Shown here piece after piece: positions 24,394-35,930 of a stretch of DNA of 64,000 nucleotides. Origin of the DNA: Allolobophora icterica (lineage: Eukaryota > Annelida > Clitellata > Crassiclitellata > Lumbricidae). Position 1 is the first letter of the stretch; every line of letters starts with the position of its first letter. Position numbers and translations under genes: made by a program. A model generated the notes under the pieces. It saw nothing but the letters and a program-made list of their open reading frames with translations, had not been told where the DNA came from and ran no database searches. The stretch lies in the NCBI GenBank assembly GCA_963556255.1, contig OY744613.1:40581409-40645408 (forward strand). The letters are read 5' to 3'.

Positions 24394-25205
24394 ATCAATC
24401 AATCAAACAAGCATTTATATAGCGCCCCTTCAAGCAGCTATTCAGAGGCGCTCCCAGCCCAGCCCGGGCGAAAGAGAACCGTATTTAGAGCAGAGAAGAA
24501 AGCGGTGGACGAGTCTCGAGGAAGAGATCGCAGCTCAGGAGGAAGCCCGTTCCAAATGGTGGGTCCTTCCATGGAGAAAGCGCACTGCTGCATAGTAGCG
24601 GTGAGTGCAAAAGGAACGGATAGGTCACCATGGGTGGCAGAGCGAAAATAGCGGTGAACAGGTGGGGCAGAGGCACGAGATCAGAGCTCACGCAGATAGG
24701 AGAGAGCACGGCCAAGCTGACACTGCCAGGCAATGGTGGCAACCCGGTAGACAACGCGTTGCGAGATTAGTAACCAGTAGAGGACTTCTCGCATGTATTC
24801 AGACACAAAGTCATAGCCAAATATAGGAATGCACCCAATCAAGCGCGCAACGGAACGCAGTACCGGTACGCGTTCGAGTGAGGGGAAGCCCAATATAGAG
24901 GGAGCAGCCATAGTCAAGCCGACAAGTAATGAACGCATGAACGAGAGTAGCAGATTGGGGCGCGGAGAATAGAGCGGGAAAAATGCAAGTTGTCGCAGCT
25001 GAAAGTTGCAAGCGCGACTCAGCTGCGAGATATGCACAGAGAGGGCGAGTTCTGAATCCAAGATGACGCCAAGGTCTCTGACGGAGGTGGAAAAAGACAA
25101 CATGAGGGAACTTAGAGGTAAAACTAGAATGATCAATCTAGCAAGCTACCGAGGGGTGCCCAGCCACATGTATTGAATCTTAGAGGGATTCAAGCGAAGT
25201 GTAAC
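24394..25205 (-). mobile_element. CR1/L2-like LINE, 5'-truncated, (AATC)n tail
   Basis: The tail tatcaatcaatcaaacaagc precedes the conserved atatagcgccccttc end. Minus-strand frames read VRDLGVILDSELALSVHISQ and SLLVGL-type motifs, then RVATIAWQCQLGRALSYLREL. Broken by frame changes. Confidence 0.85.
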
Positions 25206-25513
25206 ACTTAATAGTATTATTCGCATGATATGTCTTCCTCTGCAAACCGTAGCGATTTGCAGAAGAAGTCACAACAGGCTTACAACTTCCTGGAAAGTTA
25301 CTATTACCTTCAGTGCTTTGGCTTGTTAACTCAACATTAGACATTTATTTCAGGATATTACAATATAATTTAACAGATGAAATAAACGAGAAAGTTGTTT
25401 TAAAATAGCAGTTATAATATGATTTTAGTCTAGTGTGTAAATACGTCTAAAAGTTTAAAATAATAGCACATCAAAACATTTAAGTTTATGCTATAAAAGT
25501 AGGCCCCTGCTAC

Positions 25514-25873
25514 CTTTGCAGAAGTGTCGGCTTCGATTGAAACTATCAGCTGTCCAATTGACTTTTACCCGAATGTCTCCACCATTCGTAATCAATCGTT
25601 TAAACACCGATTCAATAATATTCTTCATATGTCCACTTTCACAAATTTCCTGAAGATGATCTACATCTCTTAATTCCAGACAGTGGAAGTAGAGGACGAC
25701 ACTGTGGTCAACTTTGGCACTAATCAATCTCAGCTGAACCAATTCCCAGATCCGATAACTTTCAGGTAAGGATCGATCACCGAGTAAATTAGTTATTCCT
25801 GTAACAATTTGCGCATCTGCCTCATCCACTTCCACCCCAACTGTCTCTAATGTAGTGTCTGTCTGCACGAGCA
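25514..25873 (-). CDS. Unit 2 exon: TRADD-N-like domain
   Basis: 360 nt, acceptor ttattcag, donor G|gtagca. Carries LVQLRLISAKVDHSVVLYF, CLELRDVDHLQEICESGHM and KVNWTADSFNRSRHFCKG. Confidence 0.75.
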
Positions 25874-28800
25874 CTGAATAACAAATATCAAGGAAACAAA
25901 TATGTACGCATGTGTCAAACACGCCATAGCTCCTCTTATTCGTTAACCAATAGCGCTGCCTGAGTCCGTCTAAATAATGTTAAAAATCATTAAGAAGAGA
26001 AGTTTATCAACAAACGACAGTGCTCAGATAGCTAGAATGGTTACCACTGGCAACCTGCCGCAAAAGCGGTAGAGCCAAAGCCACAGATACCCATCTATAA
26101 CTATATTTGTTGTACCAGTAGAGTCATTACAGTTAAATGTGAAGCCAAAACGATTGTGCACATGGAGTCTGCAGAAGTCCTGCAATCTTTGCAATGTAGA
26201 TCCAAAGTACTGTCGAATAGTATCTGCCTTAAATGCTCTAAAATTAACACAACTCTTGGACTACTAAGCATTAGGGTGCATTGAAAATTTGTTTTTTGAA
26301 AACAATATTCTAATAGTTGCCGATCGGTGCCTTTTATACTGCTTAGTTAGCATGTAAATTTGGTAATTTTTTGGATAAGTCCTTGAGGTGCCCCAAGCGC
26401 CCTGAAATGTTCGTGATTTGAAGGCTTCGGAGCACTGCATTTAACCTAATGTATTGTACGGCAAACTAGTTTATGTATAGCTTTGAGGAGTTCTGTTGAT
26501 ATTTTAGTAGGTAGGTGGCAATTCATTCGAGTTCCTAAAGATGAGCAGGAGTTCTAACTGACCAGAGAACAGTAAGGTTGATGTGTATCAGCAATGTCGA
26601 CAAACTTACAATAAATAAGCTTGAAAAGAAAAGCTAAGCAAGGTCCACGAGTCGATTATATCGCGTCATTATGAGGAGAGAAGGTCATGGATGTTGATGA
26701 TGACTCAGTAGACGATTCTGAATCTAGTTTCGATACCAGCAATTCAAACAATTGCAATCAACCAGATGATGAAACTAAAGATCATATTGTGCGATTTGGT
26801 AGAAATCAACTTGTGATGAACCTGAATCGAACGTTATAGCCAAGAGACTTTCCTAGTAAATTATCAACATTAGCTGTAGTCGTTATGGTGTTTCAGACAG
26901 AGCAGCTGCTGAGATAACACCTGCAGTGCTGCAGGATTTCGGTGTTATATGTGATGTTGATTTGTCAAATGTTATTGAACAGAATAAATTTAGACGTGAA
27001 CAACAAAATAAGCGTAACGAGCTGGAGGACTTGAACAACGTAGCTGATTTACACGGTTTATTTTTGATGGTCGAAAAGATAAAACTCAAATACAGAATTC
27101 AATGAAGGAAATAAGTTGGCCTACTATCGACGAGTTGTTATCGAGGAACACTTATTATCTTTGGTCAGTGGCGTCACTAGGGCTGGTGTCTCCCAGTGCG
27201 GTAAGTCATGGTGTCACCCTCAAAAAAAGTGATGACCTTTTTTAGCAATTCGTCTCCCCAAAAGAGTGGTGACCTTTTTTTAGGAATTCGTCTCCCCAAA
27301 AAAGTGATGACCATTTTTTAGGAATTCGTCTCCCAAATTTTTTTTTCTCATGTTGGGTGTCACCCCCTGTGTGGGTGTCACCCGGTGCGGTCCGCACCCC
27401 CCGCGCGCCCTCGTGACGCCACTGTCTTTGGTGAAAAAACCAGGGTTGGCTTACGTCGGACATGTATCCTCACGACTGGATCAGCCTTGCAAATTGTTAA
27501 CCACATCGGAGCTTATACTTTCACCACATACATCGCCAGCATTTCAAGCTCTAGTGATGGGTTGCAACTGCCAATGTACAATTGCAATATTCTATCACAG
27601 TTGTCAACCACCGCAAGTGACTTGATGCCCCAGGGTCTTTTGTTTAGATAAATTCAACGAGCATTGGCCTCTAACGACCGCGTTACTAATGTCCCACAAA
27701 TATCACCGGTCACTGCTTAGGTCAGCTAAAGTTCCAGGTGGAAATCCGATTCAATTTTATCAAAGCACACTACTTGTAACTGTTTACACAAAATAACCCG
27801 TTACCACTTGGTCCAGAGAAAGCACGGGACCGCTTGTTGCTGCATGTTAACTGGTGACCATAAGAAAATTTGAAAGTTGGGACTGCGTCATATAGTGAAA
27901 GCCAGGAAAACTGTATACGGTCTAGAATTTGAAATTCGTGCATCCTGTGCTAAAATTTGATGCCTCTGACTACTGTACACTGAACTCGCTGGCTGGCAGA
28001 CATGCACTATAACAGAACCACCACTAATATTGGAAGTATTTGATGAAGACATGATGCAATTTGTAGCGACGCATGCGGCAGAAACGTTTGACTTTCCTTG
28101 ACTCCCATGCCACACATAGGCAGAGGAGCATTGTTTTAAAGTAGTGACAGAGGCTGCAGTCTGCGGCATCAAAGCTAGAAACGGTTTCATAAGAACAAGA
28201 TTGGAATTCAGGCGAATAATGCCGACTACTAACACTAAACAAGAATATCGCATAGCTTGACTTACTTGCAGTAATTGGGTAAAACTGGACTGCTACTCTA
28301 GCTGAGACTCAACTCACTGTTTCATCTTTGGTCTAATGGACATAATAATGTAATAATATACCTAATATGTTTCACCAGTATTGCATTCTACTTCTCATCA
28401 GATTCACACTGTGGAAGCTTGTTTTTCTGGACATTACTCCATGCATAAAATGGGTAAATATTGTGCGTCTAATATCAAAACTTCAAGGTCACTGGGGCAC
28501 CTCAAGGTCATGTGTAAAATTGGTGAAATTGCAACAGAATACTGCTGACATTAAGTGGCACCTACTTTGCACTATTAGAAATAGAAATGAGACAAAAAAT
28601 GTTCTCCTATTATAATCGATGCACCTACTAAGCATACTCTACAGCTATCCATATCTTTATGGTTCTAGGACTTTTCGCTACCGGAAGATTCGCCCCCGGA
28701 AGATTCGCCCCGACATTTCGCCCCCCGAAGTTTCGCCCTCGTCGATCCAGCTTCTAGTCTTAGTTACATTTTCATCATAGATCCCGCTTCTAGTCTTCTA

Positions 28801-30795
28801 GTTACATTTTCATCGCTAATCCAGCTTCTAGTCTTAGTTACATTTTTATCATAGATCCCGGCGAAACTTCCGGAGGGCGAATCTTCCGGGGGCGATTCTT
28901 CCGGGGGCGAAATTTCCGTATCCCTTTATACACCCATAATTTCGCGGAACCTAATTCAATATAATGATTTCAGTTTAAAGTAAAGTCGAATTTCTTTAGT
29001 TTAGTTAGATGTCATAACTGAGATTTTTAAACGCATTTTCATCAATATTAGCCTATAGACCTACATGCATAAACCATTTATCGAGATTCCTACAGTCTTT
29101 GAATATCAATTGCAACACATTTCCTCGACAAGTCCTCGAATCCTCAGTGGCTTTTGGATGAAACTAATCCTTATGCCGATACATTAAAGTTAAGCTGATC
29201 TGAACAGTTTAAATTACAGTTACTTAAATTTGTTCTCAGCACGAATTCGTTTCAGCACGAATACATTTCAGCACGAATTGTAGACCTACATTCATGAAGT
29301 TAAATATGTCAAACGTACCCCCGCCTTTCTCGAATATTTCTGCAATGTGGCTTTGGTTGGAAGCATGAAGACATTTGATTGTCTGCCAATAGCTGCTTAA
29401 GCTGCTTCTTCTCAAGACCTTCAGCAATTCTTCGTTTTTCTCGTAAGATGTTGGCTTCGAAGAAATGAATTCCATCTGTCTTTTATTGATGACTCTGGTA
29501 GAAAACAATCGAGAAAGTAGATCGCATGTGTCCAGGAGATCAACCAAAGATTCTTCGTTTGCATCGATAATTGAGACTTCTGTCGCACTCAAAGGCCAAT
29601 CTCCGCCAAATTCTGGTTTATATTCTAGAAACGAAGTAATAACCAACATAAACTAGTTTCTTAATACAGCAATTCATATTTAAAAGCAAGATACTTCACA
29701 GTTTAGGAATGCTTGTTTAGATAAATATATATCAATTATCGCTCAATGTAGGCCTAACATAAATTAACAGCCGAAACATTTAAATATTTCCTGTTCGTCT
29801 GTTTTCCATACTGGACAGGCATCGTGACGGAAACTGTAATCATAACGTGGAGAATTAGCAGTTTTAAATGGGACCACTATAGGCCTACACCATAGGCGCC
29901 GACTTCTTGGGGCCTTGGGGGCCAATGCACCCAGAGAAAAGGTTGAGTGGGGGCCTGGCACCCAGAAGAATTCGGACCTTAAATTCAATTTCTTGTGGTA
30001 TTCCTAAAAAATGGTCGTCAAATTTTTGGGGGATGAATTCCTAAAAAAGTCGTCAAATTTTGTTTATGTTTACACACGTGGTAGACGATGAAAAATGCCG
30101 AATTAATGTATAATGAATTTTTCCGGATGACTAAAAAAGGTCATCAGTTTTTTTCGGAGATGATTTCCTAAAAAAAGTTTCGTTGGTCCTTTAAAACTGT
30201 GATAAACCTTCTGGATCCGCCCCTGCCTGGCACCCAGAGACAAAAGCAAAAGTCGGCGCCTATGGCCTACACCATCTCACAGTTATCTTAGCAATATAAA
30301 AGTTGTGGTTCGCTGCATGTGATCTCTGTGGCAAGTTATAATTCTGGCATTATTAGATTCTGGTGAAACACTCACGTGAAAAAGTTATCATCGATTACAT
30401 CATCTTACTTCGTGTCGACTTGTACGCATTAATAAAATAAGAACATCAGTGATTCACGATTTGCCACTTAGAACAGACAGAACTGTGGGTTGAGGAAGAA
30501 ATGAATGAAATGGTAATCAGTTACATATAAGAATTAACTCGCCTCCATTTGCAATCAGGTAGTTCGCAAGATGAGTCTGCTTTGAATCTCTAAGAGCCTC
30601 GATCAGTTCTTTCAATTTCTCTTTGAGTATAATGCAGTCAATGATCATCATGTTTCTTTTACGATAAGGATGGTTATCCCTGATATCATCGATTTCTTCT
30701 TCGGATAGAGCATTTCTCGCGCGAAGTTTGCTAAGCAATCCAAAGTCCGGATCCATCCATGCCTTCAGAAAGTCTTTGTTCACCGGTCCTGTCAT
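25514..30795 (-). CDS. Unit 2 CARD-CARD-TRADD-N block, exons 30543..30795, 29319..29624, 25514..25873
   Basis: Same three-exon block as unit 1, with open frames. Two oddities mark the first exon: its 5' part is changed (MTGPVNKDFLKAWMDPDFG replaces the longer segment, 33 nt shorter from the ATG, and the upstream phase-1 extension is out of frame), and its donor is GC (G|gcgagt) where units 1 and 3 have GT. The second intron is swollen by a 2.4-kb transposon and a 263-bp element, the first by a 372-bp MITE. With the loss of the propeller downstream, unit 2 looks like the most degraded copy, though no stop codon is present in these exons. Confidence 0.65.
26272..28627 (-). mobile_element. TAGGGTG-ended DNA transposon copy 3 in unit 2 intron
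   Basis: The ends TAGGGTGCATTG and (inverted) CGATGCACCTA lie between exact 8-bp copies CTAAGCAT (26264-26271, 28628-28635). Unit 1 has the empty site at about 13788 (actaagcatgctctac). Interior frames on both strands are broken; the plus-strand part near 26.70 kb reads VDDDSVDDSESSFDTSNS, an acidic N-terminal-like segment. It carries a nested MITE at 27166. Confidence 0.8.
27166..27424. mobile_element. 259-bp MITE, CAGTGGCGTCAC ends
   Basis: Inverted ends CAGTGGCGTCACTAGGG and CCCTCGTGACGCCACTG with an exact 8-bp duplication TCTTTGGT (27158-27165, 27425-27432). The interior repeats aaaagtgatgaccttttt and aattcgtctcccc several times. Confidence 0.9.
28661..28923. mobile_element. 263-bp foldback element rich in TTCGCCCC
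   Basis: Arms made of repeated ccggaagattcgcccc and its complement surround a core of three direct repeats of gcttctagtcttagttacat. CTTTAT is duplicated on both sides (28655-28660, 28924-28929) and unit 1 lacks the element near 13815. Confidence 0.75.
29319..29624 (-). CDS. Unit 2 exon: CARD-like domain A
   Basis: 306 nt, acceptor gtttctag, donor G|gtacgt. Reads EYKPEFGGDWPLSATEV through HIAEIFEKGGG. Confidence 0.8.
29892..30263. mobile_element. 372-bp MITE, ATAGGCGCCGACTT ends
   Basis: Perfect 14-bp inverted ends ATAGGCGCCGACTT, flanked by GGCCTACACC on both sides (29882-29891, 30264-30273), a 10-bp duplication. The interior has tggcacccaga and aaaaaagtcgtcaaattt repeats. Confidence 0.85.
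30543..30795 (-). CDS. Unit 2 exon: CARD-like domain B, altered start, GC donor
   Basis: From ATG 30795 the exon is 253 nt. Core ARNALSEEEIDDIRDNHPYR and HLANYLIANGG are intact. The donor reads G|gcgagt. Confidence 0.65.
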
Positions 30796-31989
30796 TTCTG
30801 GTTTTGTGTTTGTCAGGTAAACCCTTCAATGACTATGAACGCATCAACTGAAGACCAGTTGTTCCAGATTTATAGATCATCTTGAATAAAATTACCAATG
30901 CACAGTTCAATTTACAAAAAGAAATTTAAACAAATTATATTTACAACTATTATTGCTTGTTTATGACCAAGGATTATCATAATGAAGTCTGACCAAACTA
31001 AAATAAAATAAAAACAACTCTTATGAACACGACACAATTATCCAAAGCGACAGAAGTCTCCCCTATTTTTTTCTACACTTCCAGCAGTATACGCTTCTTC
31101 GAAGACTTGACCGTATTCAATGTATCCAACGAAAAGTGGCAAAAGGCAGGTCCAATGTCAATCCACAGCACAGCTCACGGGCGTCTCGTCTTTTCCCGAA
31201 AAATTTAAAGCAATAATCTCAGTCCGCCATAATATAAAAAATTATCGCACCAGAAATGCGTATCAACGAACACGCAAAGTGCTTCATCTCACACAAGAGT
31301 AATAACGTTCACGTGTACTTGTGGTATAAGTTAATATTCCCTGCAGTCAACGCAACATTTGTCAAAGTATCTACCTGTACAACTACAAACTATCATAAGA
31401 TTCGCTACATCTCTAAGCCATACACCTTTATGAAATGTTCGTATATTTTGGCAGTATAAGTCGCGAATGACTTACACATTAAAAAAGAAAAGACCGACAC
31501 TCAAAACTTGGGGAAAGCGTCTCCGCTTCTTCAACTTCCTCCTCTTCAGACACGCCTCCCTCCTTCAGTCCTTCCGACGGTCCTCCTCCCTCCCCACGTT
31601 CGTCCTTCTGTTCGCTGTGACTTTCAGCGACTGACTTTAGCCTCCCTTTGATCAACCTTACCACGTTCATCGTGCGCAATAGCCTGTCTTTCATACGAAG
31701 CCCAACAGTACTTATGTACACAGATCCCCAGACAGAGTCGTCAAAAAAGTTCTATTTGGTTACACTATCTCATTTGCAGTTTTGAAGCAGATTTTAAGCC
31801 TCGTTGCCTTTCCGGTCCAATGGCTTCTATTTACTGCATTCTTGTTAGTTTTTTTAAACCTTCTTCTTACCTTCAATTCCAAAACGATCAAGCACACATA
31901 CCTCAAACTCATATGTGAATAGACACACATATGCATACGTTTATTTGTACCTCCCCACCTAGCTGCACATGACCTATATTAAAAAACAC

Positions 31990-32505
31990 TAAGCACATAC
32001 ATACATACATACAGTACATACATATATGCACACATATATCTACATGCATACATATTCACATGCAGTGTCATGAATATATACATACATTGCATACACGTCA
32101 CTAGTTTTGATCCAAAGGAGGCCGCAGATGCATGCATACATAAATACATATATACATATATTCACCATCCTTACATAGTCCTGCAAACAATCACCATCAT
32201 CAACCACTTCCTGAGAAGCAGCCAACATACATACATACATACATACATACATACATACATACATACATACATACATACATACATACATACATACATACAT
32301 ACATACATACATACATACATACATACATACATACATACATACATGCATGCATGCATGCATGCATGCATGCATACATACATACATACATACATACATACAT
32401 ACATGCATGCATGCATGCATACATACATACATACATACATACATACATACATACATACATACATACATACATACATACATACATACATACATACATACAT
32501 ACATT
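31990..32505. repeat. (ATAC)n microsatellite with (ATGC)n interruptions
   Basis: Short acat runs from 31998, then 32227-32503 almost pure catacata-type tetranucleotide interrupted twice by (catg)n blocks at 32344-32370 and 32404-32420. Long MYVC- and HTYI-type frames here are repeat artefacts. Confidence 0.95.
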
Positions 32506-32878
32506 GATATCTAGATATGTAACTATATCAATATAGTCACGCATGTGTGCACGTACATGTGCATGATTGCATACACGTATTTACCGTACAATAATTGTAT
32601 GAAGCTTTAGTAACAGAACTGTGACATCCATTGGTATGCGATAATAATGCGTCGATTTACAGTATATAGGCTTTTATCTTCAGTACGCTTTATGTCTTTA
32701 CCACAAGAAATATCGATCGTACCAGTATTGCTTCTGCTATGAAAAGTTGACTCACACCATTGGAGAAAATGTGTTACGACTGATGTTCAATGCATCCAAA
32801 ACAACTGCCCCCCAAAACCATGGCCAGACGTCGCTTTCAGTCGATGATAAGTCGGTGCTTCGGAAAGGGCCTACTACC

Positions 32879-32965
<87 letters not shown>
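32879..32965. repeat. (AT)n microsatellite
   Basis: About 87 bp of at repeat with two ataaatatat interruptions. Confidence 0.95.
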
Positions 32966-32968
<3 letters not shown>

Positions 32969-33789
32969 ACATGGCCTTGATCGAAGTTTAGTGCTGGCCT
33001 ATGGCTGTGTGCAGGGTTACTGAACCGGATTATATCACGCACCAGCCCTGTTGGTAAATATAGAAGAATTTACTCTTCAACTGAGCTTCGACAGTAGTTT
33101 TTCCCACAAGAGACCCAAAGTGAATTAATAAGTTATGTTGTCTCAGGCTACCCAGATTTCGTTCTTCATAAGCCCTCTGACATGATGGCGTGCAGATAAA
33201 TGAGCTCGTGACCTGCGTTTAACTTACAAGGAGCGCTTGAGAAATTTCGAATTGAAGCTTACGGCTGCGTTTGTTAGGATTTAATAATACGCGTTTATTT
33301 TGTAAAATTATTTGTTAGATTGAATTCAAGGTAAACAGTAAAAAAATTCAGAGCCTATAGTCGAGATTGTATTGCGGGTGACTGCATTTGGTATTTTTGA
33401 CGACTCGGCCATTGACTTAACGAATCAACGAAGGTCATTAAGTTCAAAACTTGACATGAAACATTTATGATTTCCTGCTTTAAATGATTTGGTATTCAAT
33501 TGTCATTAGCTGTTATTTTCTGCTGCAGTTTCGAAATTCCGATTGACAACGCCGCCAGCCATTCTTCCAGGTTACATGAACCATGTGTATGTAGGCTATG
33601 TATGTATGTATGTATCCATGTGACACAGTAATTATAATCTGTATATGTGCGACTGAGTGTATTTGCAATCTGTTCCCTTAGGTGAACTGAATGTCTTTCA
33701 CACGATAAAGAAAACGAGACACAGAAAGGGCAAGGACTTTGTATCATTAGTTCCTAGACAACAAATCTGAGGAGGATGGCTCTGCTACT

Positions 33790-33850
33790 TTATTTTATTT
33801 TATTTATTTTATTTATTCCGGATATTTCTATAGCGCCTCTCGAAGTCAAA
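33790..33850 (-). mobile_element. SINE tail fragment
   Basis: Only the 3' tail (tattccggatatttctatag, cgcctctcgaagtc) and its (tttat)n end remain. The tRNA-derived head is missing. Confidence 0.75.
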
Positions 33851-34161
33851 CGGCTACAGTAACGTTCTAATGAGGCTCCATGAAAGCACCGACTGGACAC
33901 ATTGCGGACAAACAGGACACATTGCGCAGACCAAAGAAGAGTTCTGCGGCCAGCTGCGGCCTTATTTGGATGAGACATAGTCACGTGGATTGTTAAGATA
34001 GTGCAAGAAGAGTTCGGTCTGCGAAACCATGGTGCATAAGCACAAGGATTTTAAACTCCAGGCCTTTTTTGCATTAATGCCCACGCCTAGATATATCGTC
34101 AACCAAGCAAATCGCTTCATCTGCAGCAGGTTAATGTGGGACTCAGTACAAATATCATTGG

Positions 34162-34380
34162 CATGATGGCCCATTGGTTAGAGAGCTCGGCCTGTAATAC
34201 GGAGAGTACGGATTCGAACCTCACACAAAACAGTTACTGAGAGGGACCTTGAGAAAGGCCTTGACTCACATTTGCTTGTCTCATCGCCGTTCTAATGTAT
34301 GGTTGTATGCAGCTGTCAACTTCGGAAGGAGGGCAATATCAAAATACAGTTGTATTGCATTGTATTATATGACAAATCTT
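34162..34380 (+). mobile_element. Second tRNA-headed SINE family, one copy
   Basis: The head tggcccattggttagagagc is A-box-like, ggattcgaacc is B-box-like. It continues through ccttgagaaaggccttgact and ends in a tgtattgcattgtatt-type tail. The body does not resemble the SINE at 12838. Confidence 0.65.
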
Positions 34381-34391
34381 TGTGCATACGG

Positions 34392-34499
<108 letters not shown>

Positions 34500-35064
34500 A
34501 GGTTGTGGGTCTTGAATACAAATTGTAGACAAGCTGCGGATTTCGTGAATCTTTATCAGCTTGAATAAGCACGTTCAACAAACACTCTAGACATGGTCTG
34601 GGAGGCTTAACTAGTGGTCCATGGTCCATCAGATCACGACGCCATTTGCAATGCAAAGCGACAGTTAAATAATCAAAATAAATTAGCTTAACCATAGTGC
34701 AAGCCCCCTAATACGTTTATAATTTACCAAAAATTATAATTGACGAAGTCATGAATTTTTTTTATTTCCAATCTTGGAAATAGTGTATAAAATGAACATA
34801 AAGCAGACACGCATAATAGAATTGAAAGAGTCGAATTTTGTAATTTATACTTATAGGCCTAATTATAGACAAGATATCGAGATAAAACGTAACAAAATTA
34901 AATAATTTGCAAAACTTGAAGTGCATGTAGAGAATAAACGAAATTTTTACTAACTAATACTGGAATAATATGAAGACGGTGGAAGTTAAGCAACAAGAAA
35001 AGAAGTTCGCATTATTTTGAGTGCATATTTTTTATCGTAGCTGTGTCAGAAGCGAATCATATTA

Positions 35065-35930
35065 TCATTTGAAATCGTAAATTCTGGGGCAAAGTCCTCT
35101 TAATTCAAAGGTAACGATCAATTGTCTCTTTTCTTCATCGTATCGTAATCTCAATGGATATTGTTTCTGCTCCTTAATAAGAATTCCATTCCATCGCAGA
35201 TCGGAATCCAAAAGAATCACTCGACCTTTTGCTGCGTCTGCAACTAAAACTCGATCACGTGAATCGATGAAGAGATTACGAGCAGAGTGGAGTTCTTGTC
35301 CTATAACTTGAGGAATGAAACAACGGATGACCATCTTTCCACTTCGACTCACTTCCCATATCAGCCATTTATATATCGACTTAGCACCAGTCTCTTCCTC
35401 GTCAATCCACTCGTGTAGAATGACGAAGTTTCCAGTTGATGTCTCTACAGCATGTTGAGGAAACTGGATGTCTGGGGGCAAAAGGATGGAAAAACGGAGA
35501 CTGGCGTCTGTTCCGTAAATCTCCAATCGGGATTGTGGACCACTACCTCTCACAATCAACAAATTATTATCCCTGGACACTGACAGAGTAGATGACCAAT
35601 CAATGTCAATAGGCAACCACTTGTTAACCATGTAATTGTCTCCAAATTCCTTTGAAATTTTCCAGATACATCGATTCCCAGTGTCAATGACGTACAGGCA
35701 GTAATCTTTCTCACTAGATACAACATCTTCCGGAAATTTGCAAGTTTTTATTTCGATTTCTCGTTGAAGATAAAATGGATATATGTCGTGGAATACACGA
35801 AAAACAGTTCGGGAAGAAACTGACCGACAGAGTATATAGATTTCTTTTCTCAGTTTAGCCACTCCCACCACAAAGTCTTTATCTTCTACTTGTAGACTTG
35901 CTTTTAAGTTGACGACAATTGGAAACATCA
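35065..35930 (-). CDS. Unit 3 exon: beta-propeller, terminal exon
   Basis: 866 nt from acceptor ctcttag to TGA. Landmarks: VAKLRKEIYILCRSVSS, DYCLYVIDTGNRCIWKIS, LSVSRDNNLLIVRGSGP, AVETSTGNFVILHEW and LFIDSRDRVLVADAAKGRV. An upstream in-frame ATG (35961) with a hydrophobic leader-like stretch exists, but the same acceptor position in units 1 and 4 favours splicing. Confidence 0.85.

Larger units (their letters stand above)
30850..33800. other. Intergenic DNA between units 2 and 3, mostly repeats
   Basis: I see no convincing gene. Contents are two (ATAC)n blocks, an (AT)n block, a short stretch at 32990-33060 matching the duplicated intergenic segment (ggttactgaaccggattata), and otherwise unassigned AT-rich sequence. 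It should hold the 5' end of the unit 2 genes if they are expressed. Confidence 0.5.

Noticed and set aside
31479..31721. 80-codon frame rich in glutamate and serine
   Set aside because: Low complexity, no counterpart in other units, no splice or promoter support.
32222..32503. A CRISPR-like array
   Set aside because: Regular repeats without unique spacers, in a eukaryotic context.
32040..32507. Long open frames of MYVC, CMYV or HTYI repeats (also at 16.5, 23.5 and 55.5 kb)
   Set aside because: They are translations of tetranucleotide microsatellites on both strands.
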